Shown here: positions 1 through 8,400 of the stretch, piece after piece | Position numbering within the stretch: the first letter of the stretch is position 1 | Layout: the number at the start of each line of letters is the position of its first letter | Assembly: GCA_964459065.1 (NCBI GenBank) | Contig: CAYWMN010000100.1 | Coordinates: 1-12,598 of the forward strand | Source: JAMCXS01 sp964459065 | Lineage (GTDB): Bacteria; Acidobacteriota; Terriglobia; UBA7540 | DNA length: 12,598 nucleotides | Direction of reading: 5' to 3' | Notes under the pieces: model-generated | The model's database searches: none | Told to the model about the DNA's origin: nothing | The model's input: only the letters and a program-made list of their open reading frames with translations | Made by a program: the position numbers and the translations under genes

Positions 1-553
1 GAAGGTTGTGATGCCTTCAACGCCCGCAGACGCCAAGGGCTTGCTGAAGTCCTCGATCCGCGACAACAACCCGGTGATCTTTATCGAATCCGAAGTCCTT
101 TATGGCTTAAAGGGTGAAGTTCCCGAGGAGGAATACACCATTCCTCTGGGCGTGGCGGAAGTCAAGCGCCCTGGAAAGGACGTCACCTTGATTGCGCACT
201 CCAAGATGGTCCATGTGGCGCTGGAGGCTGCGCAGGAGCTTGAAGGTGAAGGGATTGATGCCGAAGTCATTGATCCTCGCACCCTGCGGCCACTCGATAC
301 CGACGCCATCATCCAATCGGTCCGGAAAACCAACCGGGCGGTGGTGGTCGAGGAAGGCTGGAATTATTGCGGCGTGGGAGCCCAGATCGTCGACACCATT
401 CAGCATCAGGCGTTTGATTACCTTGATGCGCCTGTCCTGCGCGTGACCGGAGCCGATGTCCCCATGCCTTATTCCAAACCGCTGGAGCATCTCTGTGCAC
501 CGGACAAAGCCCGCGTCATTGACGCCGTTCACCGGGTGACGTACAAGAGCTAG
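1..553 (+). CDS. pdhB: Pyruvate dehydrogenase E1 component, beta subunit (5'-truncated by window edge)
   Basis: This is the C-terminal part of the E1-beta subunit, which with E1-alpha carries out thiamine-diphosphate-dependent decarboxylation of pyruvate and reductive acetylation of the E2 lipoyl group in the cytoplasm. The reading frame is open from the first complete codon (base 2) and begins inside the conserved stretch KVVMPSTPADAKGLLKS, so the true start lies upstream; the GTG/ATG at 8-13 are internal. The visible 183 residues cover the end of the pyrimidine-binding domain (NPVIFIESEVLYG) and the whole transketolase C-terminal domain, with PLGVAEVKRPGKDVTLIAHS, the IDPRTLRPLD motif, VVEEGW and the terminal VPMPYSKPLE segment. 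The E2 gene follows after 30 bases, as expected for a pdh operon. Related E1-beta subunits of acetoin or branched-chain 2-oxoacid dehydrogenases are the main alternatives; the pyruvate type is favoured by the overall motif match and the E2 partner. Confidence 0.93.
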   Translation, partial: KVVMPSTPADAKGLLKSSIRDNNPVIFIESEVLYGLKGEVPEEEYTIPLGVAEVKRPGKDVTLIAHSKMVHVALEAAQELEGEGIDAEVIDPRTLRPLDTDAIIQSVRKTNRAVVVEEGWNYCGVGAQIVDTIQHQAFDYLDAPVLRVTGADVPMPYSKPLEHLCAPDKARVIDAVHRVTYKS

Positions 554-583
554 CCCGGACACTTTCCTACTGAGAGGTTATGT

Positions 584-1852
584 ATGGCATCTCGTGTCCT
601 TATGCCCAAAGGCAGTGACAGCATGACGGAGGGCAAGGTCCTCAAGTGGCTCAAGAATGAGGGCGACAAGGTTTCGAGCGGCGACGCTCTGGTTGAAATT
701 GAAACCGACAAGGTCGATATGGAAGTCGAATCGATGGCCTCGGGCGTCCTTCGCAAGGTGATCGTCCAGGCCGGCGCGACGGTTCCGGTGGGCCAGTTGC
801 TGGCCGTCGTCGGCGGCGCTGAAGAGGACATTGCCTCGGTCATTTCGGACAATGGCGGGGCCCCGGCGGCAAAGCCGAAACCTGCCGAATCTGAAAGCAA
901 GCCGGCTCCTGCGACTCCCGCCGCCCCGGCTGCACCTGCTGCCCCGGCTGCTGAGGCAGGCCCCAAATTGGTTGCGTCGCCCGCCCGCCCCGAGGGGCGC
1001 ATCCTGGCGTCGCCTCTGGCCAAGAAGTTGGCGCGCGATGCGGGAATTGATTTGGCTTCGATCCAGGGTTCCGGGCCCGGCGGCCGCATTATCCGCCGGG
1101 ATGTTGAAGGCGCTGCCGCGGCAGGTCCCGCACGCGTTCCGCGGATGATGCCTTCACTGCAAGGGCCGGAATATCGTGATGAGCCTTTGAGTTCCATGCG
1201 CAAGACGATTGCGCAGCGCCTGGCGCAAAGCCTGGGACCCGTCCCGCACTTTTATCTGACGATCGAAGTGGACATGAAGAAGGCCAGAGAACTGCGGGAA
1301 GCGGTGAACAAGATCAAGCCGGATCTGAAGCTCGGCTACAATGACATTATCGTCAAGGCGTGCGCTGCAGCCCTTACCGAGAACCCGGACGTGAACGCCA
1401 GCTTTATGGGCGAAGCGATCCGTTTTCACAATCGCGTCCACGTCGGCGTTGCCGTGGCCATTGAGGGTGGCGGGCTGATTACGCCGGTGATCCGCGACTG
1501 CAACCTGAAGACGCTGGAGACCATCGCCCTCGAAGCCGATGACCTGATCGCAAGAGCGCGGACCCGGAAGCTGAAGCCCGAGGAATACGCGGGTAGCACC
1601 TTCAGTGTTTCCAACCTGGGAATGATGGGAATCGAGGAATTCTCCGCGGTCATCAACCCTCCCGAAGGCGCCATCCTGGCGGTGGGTTCGGTGGTGGACA
1701 AGCCCGTGGTGGAAGACGGCGAGATGAAGATTGGTACCCGCTGCCGCATGACGCTTTCCTGCGATCATCGCGTGGTTGACGGCGCAACGGGCGCTCGATT
1801 TCTTCAAACGCTCCGGCAAATTCTCGAGAACCCGGTTTTGCTGGCCCTTTAG
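584..1852 (+). CDS. pdhC: Dihydrolipoamide acetyltransferase (E2) of pyruvate dehydrogenase complex
   Basis: E2 transfers the acetyl group from its lipoyl arm to CoA and forms the structural core of the complex. The 422 residues show the full family architecture. One lipoyl domain spans about 1-78, with the lipoylated lysine K43 in ETDKVDME. An Ala/Pro-rich flexible linker spans about 93-127. A peripheral-subunit (E3/E1) binding domain spans about 140-176 (ILASPLAKKLARDAG, then GSGPGGRI). The catalytic domain spans about 197-422, with active-site H395 and D399 in DHRVVDG. Length and the single lipoyl domain fit alphaproteobacterial/mitochondrial-type E2. The ATG at 584 is preceded by GAGAGG (572-577) at a 6-base spacing, and the N-terminus matches the family. 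It lies 30 bases after E1-beta and is probably co-transcribed; no E3 gene is visible. A 2-oxoacid dehydrogenase with another substrate is possible but less likely. Confidence 0.95.
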   Translation: MASRVLMPKGSDSMTEGKVLKWLKNEGDKVSSGDALVEIETDKVDMEVESMASGVLRKVIVQAGATVPVGQLLAVVGGAEEDIASVISDNGGAPAAKPKPAESESKPAPATPAAPAAPAAPAAEAGPKLVASPARPEGRILASPLAKKLARDAGIDLASIQGSGPGGRIIRRDVEGAAAAGPARVPRMMPSLQGPEYRDEPLSSMRKTIAQRLAQSLGPVPHFYLTIEVDMKKARELREAVNKIKPDLKLGYNDIIVKACAAALTENPDVNASFMGEAIRFHNRVHVGVAVAIEGGGLITPVIRDCNLKTLETIALEADDLIARARTRKLKPEEYAGSTFSVSNLGMMGIEEFSAVINPPEGAILAVGSVVDKPVVEDGEMKIGTRCRMTLSCDHRVVDGATGARFLQTLRQILENPVLLAL

Positions 1853-1898
1853 CTTGCCGCAGAGGCGCCTGGCTTCCGGCTGGTGATCAGACCCGGTT

Positions 1899-2876
1899 TC
1901 AGGAAGCCTCCATGAGACGCTTGCCCTCCGGTTGGTTGGGGACCTCCCGCGCTTCAAGCGGGAATCCCATCTTTTTCCAACCGGCCAGGCCTCCGGCAAG
2001 CGGCCTGACGCGCGTTAATCCCCGCCTTTTGAGCATCAGGGCAACGTGGGCGCTGGTTGCCTCATTGGGGCAGGTGCAAAAGAGCACCAGCTCCCGCGCC
2101 GCCGGAATTTCCGCGTAGCGCTGGTCAAATTCTTCCGAAGGCACAACAACCGCGCCCGGAATGGTGTTCGGGTCCGATTCGAAATCGATGGCGAGGCGCA
2201 AGTCCACGATGGTGATGTCCTCTCCGTTGTCGATCTTCTGTTTGAGTTCCTCGGCAGTGATGCGGCTGATTCGTAACCTCCGCAGGAACCTCTGCCGTTG
2301 GAAATACTTCCAGGCAAGATACAGGATCACTCCAGCCACCAGCGCCACAAGGAGCCACATTCCAAACCCAAGCGCAATTTCCGCGATGGACTGCAGTTGA
2401 TGGCTGAAGGCGTAGCCGAGGGCCACAAAAGTTCCGATGTAGGCCAACGCTCCCGCCCCGTCAAACAGCAGGAAACGCCCCGTTCGCATTCCAAACGTGC
2501 CCGCCATGGGGGGCGCCACAATGCTGAACCCGGGGATGAATTTGGCCACGACCAGCGCATTGGGACCCCAGCGGGCATATAAATTTTGCGTTTTTCGGAC
2601 GCAGGAGTCCTGCTCCAGCGAGATGCGGCACAGCACATTCAGCACGCCCGATCCTTTGAGCCGCCCGATCTCGAACCAGATGCTATCCGCCACGAGAGAA
2701 CCCGCCACGGTCAGCACCACGACCCAGGCCAGATTCAAGTCTCCGGTTCCGGCCAGCGCCCCGCCGGCCAGCAGCAGCGGAATCGATGAGATCGGGAAGC
2801 CGAACTGCTCGGCAAAGACCCAAACGGCCAGGACCGCGTAACCGTAGTGTATGAGAAACTGGATGGTCGCATCCAT
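1899..2876 (-). CDS. DedA (SNARE-associated/VTT) family membrane protein with C-terminal rhodanese domain
   Basis: The 325-residue protein joins two families. Residues about 10-190 are hydrophobic with several membrane segments and DedA hallmarks: FPISSIPLLLAGG (27-39), and the reentrant-loop motif KFIPGFS with APPMAG (112-126). DedA proteins are linked to envelope homeostasis and lipid (undecaprenyl phosphate) translocation. A last helix at about 165-190 is followed by the basic segment QRQRFLRRLR, which by the positive-inside rule puts the C-terminus in the cytoplasm. Residues about 203-308 form a single rhodanese domain (TIVDLR, IPGAVVVP, LAGGLAGW). The candidate active-site cysteine is C267 in FCTCPNEATS, a loop unlike the classical CRxGxRS. 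I chose the ATG at 2876, not an in-frame ATG 69 bases further upstream, because AAGGTGG lies 12 bases before it and DedA proteins usually start close to the first helix. It converges on pdhC with 46 bases between and diverges from aguB. The role of the rhodanese (sulfur transfer or sensing) is unknown. Confidence 0.88.
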   Translation of the reverse strand: MDATIQFLIHYGYAVLAVWVFAEQFGFPISSIPLLLAGGALAGTGDLNLAWVVVLTVAGSLVADSIWFEIGRLKGSGVLNVLCRISLEQDSCVRKTQNLYARWGPNALVVAKFIPGFSIVAPPMAGTFGMRTGRFLLFDGAGALAYIGTFVALGYAFSHQLQSIAEIALGFGMWLLVALVAGVILYLAWKYFQRQRFLRRLRISRITAEELKQKIDNGEDITIVDLRLAIDFESDPNTIPGAVVVPSEEFDQRYAEIPAARELVLFCTCPNEATSAHVALMLKRRGLTRVRPLAGGLAGWKKMGFPLEAREVPNQPEGKRLMEAS

Positions 2877-3059
2877 CTTGAAGACTATCCACCTTGGTTT
2901 AATTTTCGCGCACTTCTCTCCAAAATCTTGCGGCAAGCCATGCACGAACTAGGAGCCCTGTGTTCCTTTAGATGATCGCACCGGGCTAAACGTCCAAAGA
3001 ATTTTTGATCCGCAACAGACTCTTGGAGGAAAATCCAGACTCATGTATTCTGGTTTGCG
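2877..3059. other. Divergent intergenic region between DedA-rhodanese gene and aguB
   Basis: This 183-base region must hold the start signals for both outward-facing genes. On the minus strand, AAGGTGG ahead of the ATG at 2876 is a usable ribosome binding site; no clear -35/-10 pair is seen for that gene, only an AT-rich patch at about 2897-2906. On the plus strand the aguB promoter candidate lies at 3023-3051. No operator-like palindrome stands out. Confidence 0.55.
3023..3051 (+). promoter_or_regulatory. Candidate sigma70-type promoter of aguBA
   Basis: TTGGAG (3023-3028) and TATTCT (3046-3051) are separated by exactly 17 bases, and each hexamer matches the consensus at four of six positions. 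Transcription would be expected to start at about 3057-3059, only one to three bases before the aguB ATG at 3060. No Shine-Dalgarno sequence lies within 20 bases of that ATG, which agrees with a leaderless transcript. This is a sequence match only. Confidence 0.35.
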
Positions 3060-3971
3060 ATGCCTCAAAAGAAAAGATTTCAGATCGGGTTAGTTCAAAT
3101 GGCCTGCGCCTCGGACCCCCGCGAGAACCTCCGCCGGGCCGTCAAGGGAGTTCGCGAGGCGGCCCGCAAAGGCGCCGCGGCCGTTTGCCTGCCGGAGCTT
3201 TTCCGCTCCAGATACTTTTGCCAGAGCGAGGACGCCCGGGCCTTTGACCTGGCTGAACCCATCCCGGGCCCCACTCTTAAGGAGCTTTGCAAAGTTGCCC
3301 AAAACGCCAAGGTTGTCCTGATTGCGCCCCTGTTTGAGCGCCGGGCTCCGGGGGTCTACCACAACAGCGCCGCCGTGATCGATGCGGACGGCAAGCTGGC
3401 GGGTCTTTATCGCAAAATGCATATTCCCGACGATCCGGGCTACTACGAAAAGTTCTATTTCACTCCCGGCGATCTGGGTTTTCATGCCTTTAACACGCGC
3501 GTCGGGCCTGTGGCGCCGCTCATTTGCTGGGACCAGTGGTATCCGGAGGCTGCGCGCCTGGTTGCGCTGGAAGGAGCGGGCGTCATTTTCTATCCCACCG
3601 CGATCGGCTGGCACCCTCATGAAAAAACAAAGTTCGGGGCGTCGCAGCGGGACGCCTGGAAGACCGTTCAGCGCGGCCACGCCATCGCCAATGGAGTTTA
3701 TGTTGCTGCGGCGAATCGAATCGGGTATGAGGAAAACGCCGGCGGTGGCGGGATCGAATTCTGGGGATCGTCGTTTATCGCCGACCCGCAGGGAGTAATC
3801 CTTGCGGAAGCCTCCGCTGACCGGGAAGAGATTCTCCTCGCCGAAATTGATCTCAATCACCTGGAAGATGTCCGGCGGAACTGGCCCTTTCTTCGCGACC
3901 GGCGGATTGACGCTTACAAGGATATCGAGCGCCGCTATCTTGACCGGCAAGCAGGGGGCGGAAAAGACTAG
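3060..3971 (+). CDS. aguB: N-carbamoylputrescine amidase (nitrilase superfamily)
   Basis: This enzyme hydrolyses N-carbamoylputrescine to putrescine, CO2 and ammonia, the last step of the agmatine route to putrescine, in the cytoplasm. The 303 residues form one complete carbon-nitrogen hydrolase domain. The nitrilase triad is visible as E46 (LPELF), K119 (YRKMHIPDD) and C156 (LICWDQWYPE). The N-terminal QIGLVQMAC and the HIPDDPGYYEKFYF stretch are characteristic of the AguB branch, and the length is typical. The ATG at 3060 is the first in-frame start that gives the family N-terminus; no in-frame ATG, GTG or TTG is seen in the 40 bases upstream. It lacks a Shine-Dalgarno sequence. The stop codon overlaps the start of aguA by one base, so the two pathway enzymes are almost certainly translated together. 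No arginine decarboxylase gene is visible nearby, so agmatine must come from elsewhere in the genome or from outside. Confidence 0.95.
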   Translation: MPQKKRFQIGLVQMACASDPRENLRRAVKGVREAARKGAAAVCLPELFRSRYFCQSEDARAFDLAEPIPGPTLKELCKVAQNAKVVLIAPLFERRAPGVYHNSAAVIDADGKLAGLYRKMHIPDDPGYYEKFYFTPGDLGFHAFNTRVGPVAPLICWDQWYPEAARLVALEGAGVIFYPTAIGWHPHEKTKFGASQRDAWKTVQRGHAIANGVYVAAANRIGYEENAGGGGIEFWGSSFIADPQGVILAEASADREEILLAEIDLNHLEDVRRNWPFLRDRRIDAYKDIERRYLDRQAGGGKD

Positions 3972-5086
3972 TGCCGCCTTCACCTTCTGCCCTTGGTTAT
4001 CGCTTTCCCGCCGAATGGGAATCCCATGAGGCCACCTGGATCGCCTGGCCGCACAATGTGACGGATTGGCCCGGACGCTTTGCGCCCATTCCCTGGGTTT
4101 ACAGCGAATTCGCCCGCAAGATTACGCCGGGCGAAAAGGTTCGCATCATCGTGGCTTCCAAGTCGCAGGAGTCGCGCGCGCGGCGCGTGCTCACCCGGGC
4201 GGGAGTGGATCTTGCTCGCGTGGAATTCTTCCCCTTTCCCACCGATCGCGGATGGACCCGCGACTCCGGCCCGATCTTCTTGAAGCGACAGGCTTCTTCC
4301 TCCACGCGTCCGGCCCAGGGCAAATCCGCCGGAGGTCCGCGCGGCCTTTCCAATGTGGCAGTGATTCGGTTCCGCTTCAATGCCTGGGCCAAGTATCCCG
4401 AATGGCGCAAAGACGACGCCATCCCGGAGCGCGCCGCCCGCGCCCTGAAGCTTTCGCTGCTGGAAGCCCGCGCGGGGAAGCGAGATATCGTCCTTGAAGG
4501 CGGAAGCATTGAGGTAAACGGCCAGGGGACGCTGCTTGCCACCGAAGAATGCCTGCTCGACCCAAACGTCCAGGCGCGGAATCCCGGCCTCAGCCGGCCG
4601 GAGCTTGAAGCCGCCTTGCGCGCAAATCTGGGCGTCCGCAACATCCTGTGGCTGGGGTGCGGCATCGCCGGCGATGATACGCACGGCCACGTGGATGATC
4701 TCTGCCGCTTCGTCAACCCCAAAACCGTGGTCCTGTGCAGGGAATACAATCCCAGCGATCAGAATTACCGGGTGCTTGAGGAAAATCGCGAGCGGCTTGA
4801 GGGAATGCGCCTGGAAGACGGTTCGCGGATCGAGGCCGTCCCGCTGCCCATGCCCGCTCCACTTTGCTTTGAAGGGCAGCGCCTGCCGGCAAGCTATGCC
4901 AACTTTTACATCTCCAACGCCGCCGTGCTCGTGCCCACCTTCAACGACCCGAACGACCGGATCGCGCTCGGCGTGTTGTCGGACCTGTTCACGGACCGTC
5001 CCGTCGTCGGCATTCACGCCGTCGATCTGGTCTGGGGACTTGGAACGATCCACTGTCTCACCCAGCAGCAGCCCACGCAGTCCTGA
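3971..5086 (+). CDS. aguA: Agmatine deiminase
   Basis: Agmatine deiminase converts agmatine to N-carbamoylputrescine and ammonia, supplying the substrate of AguB. The 371-residue product is a full-length member of the guanidino-group-modifying (peptidylarginine deiminase-type) fold. It has the N-terminal PAEWESHEATWIAWP (13-27), DRGWTRDSGP (92-101), LEGGSIEVNG (175-184) and GDDTHGHVDD (234-243, probable catalytic H240). The C-terminal nucleophile is C362 in GTIHCLTQQQP. The GTG start at 3971 shares its G with the TAG stop of aguB (TAGTG), an arrangement that suits stop-restart translational coupling. Residues about 105-127 form a Ser/Gly/Pro-rich stretch that looks like a lineage-specific loop. 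No other start would keep the N-terminal motif. Substrate assignment is strengthened by the aguB neighbour. Confidence 0.95.
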   Translation: MPPSPSALGYRFPAEWESHEATWIAWPHNVTDWPGRFAPIPWVYSEFARKITPGEKVRIIVASKSQESRARRVLTRAGVDLARVEFFPFPTDRGWTRDSGPIFLKRQASSSTRPAQGKSAGGPRGLSNVAVIRFRFNAWAKYPEWRKDDAIPERAARALKLSLLEARAGKRDIVLEGGSIEVNGQGTLLATEECLLDPNVQARNPGLSRPELEAALRANLGVRNILWLGCGIAGDDTHGHVDDLCRFVNPKTVVLCREYNPSDQNYRVLEENRERLEGMRLEDGSRIEAVPLPMPAPLCFEGQRLPASYANFYISNAAVLVPTFNDPNDRIALGVLSDLFTDRPVVGIHAVDLVWGLGTIHCLTQQQPTQS

Positions 5087-5450
5087 AGAATTTCCGGCAA
5101 GCAGTTCTCTCGTCATCACCCTGGGCAAAGCGAAGTCCTAGCCTCTTTTCCGGGAAACGCCGCGGAGGCTGCGCAGAGCTTACGCTCAGCCCACACGAGC
5201 GTTCAAACCGCCCGGTTTTTCAAGTCATCAGGACTGACGACAGCCGGCGAACACAGTGCTGAATTTCCCGGCGCGCAACCGTGGCTGAGCGCGACGCACC
5301 CTGCCGGGCTCATGGTGGCCGTCAATCCTGCCGAAAAAACTGAGGGGTGGTTTCACCGGAGCCTTCAGCGCCGTTCGATGAAAAGCGGAGCAAGCGGCTC
5401 CAGAGGAGACCCGGAAAACAGCGGGGACCACGCCCCTGTAAGGAGGGGAT
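5087..5450. other. Non-coding region between aguA and the deacetylase lipoprotein gene
   Basis: No protein-coding gene is supported in these 364 bases. The first part holds a terminator-like hairpin (5205-5220). The second part, from about 5344, is dense in complementary segments and behaves like a structured mRNA leader reaching to the start codon at 5451. No convincing -35/-10 pair is visible between them. Confidence 0.6.
5205..5220 (+). terminator. Candidate intrinsic terminator of the aguBA unit
   Basis: AAACC (5205-5209) pairs with GGTTT (5214-5218) around a GCCC loop, and the run of T continues to 5220. It lies 118 bases after the aguA stop. The stem is only five base pairs with two G:C pairs, so it would be a weak terminator. 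Confidence 0.3.
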
Positions 5451-5460
5451 TTGGCTGGAG
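5346..5460 (+). promoter_or_regulatory. Structured mRNA leader with alternative pairings around the RBS of the lipoprotein gene
   Basis: Complementary segments are seen throughout. GGTG/CACC (5346-5349 with 5354-5357) closes a four-base loop. GGAGCC (5358-5363) pairs with GGCTCC (5396-5401). CTCCAG (5398-5403) can instead pair with CTGGAG (5455-5460), just inside the coding region. ACAG-C-GGG (5418-5425) pairs with CCCCTGT (5433-5439) as a seven-base-pair stem with one bulged C. The CCCCT of that stem (5433-5437) can instead pair with AGGGG (5444-5448), hiding the ribosome binding site. Two pairs of mutually exclusive helices bracketing the start site resemble translational control elements. 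It does not match a riboswitch family I can name. Confidence 0.3.
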
Positions 5461-8400
5461 GGCATGGCGCGTCTCGCATCTTATATTTCATAGCCGGAGT
5501 AGCTCTTGGGGGCTTTTTCCTCGCCGGGTGCGGCGGAGGGGCTCCCGGAATGAGTCCTGGTGTCTCGGTGAGCATTTCGCCTTCCAGCGCTTCGCTGTTC
5601 AACAACCAAACGGTGCAGTTTACGGCTTTCGTCAGCGGGACAACCAACACATCGGTGGCGTGGTCGGTGAACGGCGTTGCGGGCGGCAATAACACCGTGG
5701 GGACCATCAGTACTGCGGGCTTGTACACGGCTCCGGCCCAGCCGCCTACTCCCAACGTGGTCACGGTGACGGCCACGACGGTTGCCGCTCCGGCGGCTTC
5801 CGGCTCGGTACTGATTACTCTCGGCAACCCGCCGCCCAAAATCACCTCGCTCTCCTTCACAACGATCGATGCCGGGAGTCCTGATACCCCGCTGGTGGTT
5901 TCAGGAACGGGTTTCACGACGCAATCGCAGGTGGTGTTCGGCCCGACGGCGCTCGCCACCACCTTTGTTTCCTCAACCGAGCTTACGGCCACGGTCCCGG
6001 CAGCGAACCTGGCCTCCACCGGAGCTTTTCCGGTGACGGTCCGGACGCCCGCTCCGGGCGGCGGAACTTCCAATGCCGTTAACCTCACGGTCCACGTTGT
6101 GGTGGTCGTCAGTCCCACGAGCGCCAGCCTCACGGTCGGCCAAACGCAGCAATTCAACGCCTCCCTCACCGGGAGTTCCAATCAGAGCGTCACCTGGTCT
6201 GCGAACGGCGTGGCCGGGGGCGACGCCACGGTGGGAACCATCGAGGCGAGCGGGCTTTATACGGCCCCCGCAATTCCAAACACCGTGACCGTCACCGCCA
6301 CCAGCGTGGCCGATCCCGGAGGCAGCGCTTCAGCCTCGGTCAGCGTCACGAACCCCGTGCCGAGCATCAGCAGCGTTTCACCCTCCAGTCTGGTAGCGGG
6401 CGCGGGCGATACGGTCTTGACCGTTAATGGCTCTGGATTCGCCCAGCAATCCGGAGTGACGCTGGGCGGCACGGCGCTTGCCACCACTTATGTGAGCGCC
6501 ACGCAGTTGACGGCTACGGTGACCTCCAGCCAGTTGGCAACCGGCGGCTCGTTTCCGCTGTCGGTGGTTAACCCTGCTCCAGGCGGAGGGACGAGCACCG
6601 TCAACTTCCCGATTGACGCGGCTCCGGCCCTTACCAGCGCCGCCAGCGCTTCTTTTACGGTGGGAACTGCGGGATCATTCACCGTGACGGCGACGGGGTA
6701 TCCGGCGCCCACGCTGGGTGAAACGGGAGCCTTGCCCGCCGGTGTGACGTTTGATTCGGCATCCGGCGTGCTGGGCGGAACTCCGGGGCCGGCGACAGCC
6801 GGAACTTATAGCATCAGCTTTACCGCTACGAACGGAGTGGGCGCGCCGGCCACGCAAAACTTCACGCTGACGGTTGACAACCCCGCGCCGGTTCTTTATT
6901 CCATGTCGCCAAACGCCGCGACCGCAGGTGATTCCGACTCAGCGCTCACGGTTACCGGGGCTGATTTTACCCCGCACTCAGTGGTCTATTTTGACGCCAC
7001 CGCTCTGACAACCGTCTATGGAAGCTCGACCCAACTCACTGCAACGATTCCCGCCTCGCTGCTGGCCAGCACCGGCGCCTTCAGCATCACGGTGATGACT
7101 TCGCCGCCGGGCGGCGGCACATCGACGTCGCTGACTTTCACGGTTTGGCCCGGCTATCCGCGGCCGGGGGCGGGAAGTGTCCTCGACGGCCCTCCGCCTC
7201 CGCTGACACCGATTCCCCACAACGGGACCCTGGTTTCCGTGCTCGACTGGACTTCAAAGGACAACCAGGGAGACGCTGAGGACGTGATCTCGGCCGATCA
7301 TCTGGTTGCCGAAATGGGGATTCCCAATATCGATACCACGGATTTCACCACGGCCGCCGCCAATCCGTTCATCGTGGTAGCAGGCGTTTTGAACACGCCG
7401 TCAAGCCTGTCGTCGACGGACATTACGAATCTTACCAACTACGTGAGCGGCGGCGGCACGCTTTACCTGTGGGAGCCGAACGTGAGCGGTCTGCTCACGG
7501 CGCTGGGCATTGCCTCGCCTCCAAACGACTACTCCGGCCTCGCAAATGAGCAGCGCCCGCTGACGTTTGACACCTCGCAGAACGATCCCCTTCTGAAGTA
7601 CATCAACGCCCCGGAAGAGATCAACTGGGCTCCGTTCTTCCCCCTGGGCGACGTCACGCGCGGGTACGCGAGCGGGTCATGCACGCCGCTGGCCACTTGG
7701 AGCACGGGGGATTACGCTGTTCTGAGGTGTGACATCGGAACGGGGCGGGCGTACGTTTTCGGCTGGAGGCTTCGGCCGCTCGTGGAATTGCCGGAGCTGC
7801 AACTGGGCAACGACACCGGGCCCCAGGGCGTCAACTCCATTGTTCCGGATGCGGACATCTGCCGCCTGATGATGCGCTCGAGCTATGAAACCTACGCCGC
7901 GAATCCGCAGGAGCGCCAGTGGGCGCCCGACGGCCACCACGCCGCGCTGATCATCACGCACGACGTGGACGCCACCGTGTCCTATCAGAACGTCCCGGCA
8001 GGGGTGGATTTTGAGACTGACCTGGGAATCAAGTCGACGTACCTGTTTACGACCAGTCCCTATGACAATGGCTGGATCAGCGGCATGTACAGCGCCTCGG
8101 GCCACGAGGATATCCAGTATGCGCTCGACCACGGATTCGACGTTCAGGGCCACAGCTTCGGGCATTTTCCGGATTTCAATATCGCCCCTTACAGCCTGAC
8201 GAATCCGCCTTCGGAATCCGCGTCAAATTATCAGCCCCTGTTTACGTTGATATCCTCCAGCCCTTTCTGCTGCACCAGCGGCATGAGCCTTATCGGAGAA
8301 CTCGGCGTCAGCAAGTGGCTGCTCGAACATGATTTCAATATTGCCGTCACAACCTTCCGGTCGGGCTACACCGAGATTCCCCCCAATTTCCCGCAAGGGC

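Noticed and set aside
909..960. Short GC-rich repetitive stretch in pdhC as a DNA repeat element
   Set aside because: It encodes the Ala/Pro linker normal for E2 proteins, so the repetition is explained by the protein.
1871..1908. GGCTTCC/GGAAGCC inverted repeat between pdhC and the convergent DedA-rhodanese gene as a bidirectional terminator
   Set aside because: The loop is 24 bases, there is no T run on either side, and the right arm lies inside the coding region of the minus-strand gene.
3980..5128. Long open frames on the minus strand opposite aguA, and likewise opposite aguB (3090-3983), pdhC (1154-1999) and the lipoprotein gene (5228-6181)
   Set aside because: They are antisense to genes with clear family motifs, show no recognisable domains and are expected by chance in GC-rich coding DNA.
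5389..5448. Resemblance to a cobalamin riboswitch B12 box (AGAGGAGACC) and to a c-di-GMP-I (GEMM) core (GACCCG-GAAAA-...CGGGGAC)
   Set aside because: Only short fragments agree. The order of elements is wrong for the cobalamin class, and the conserved GCAAAGCC and CACAGGGCAAACC parts of GEMM are absent. I keep only the neutral description of a structured leader.
5464..5493. ATG at 5464 as start of the lipoprotein gene
   Set aside because: It is in a different frame from the signal peptide and lipobox and meets a stop after nine codons.
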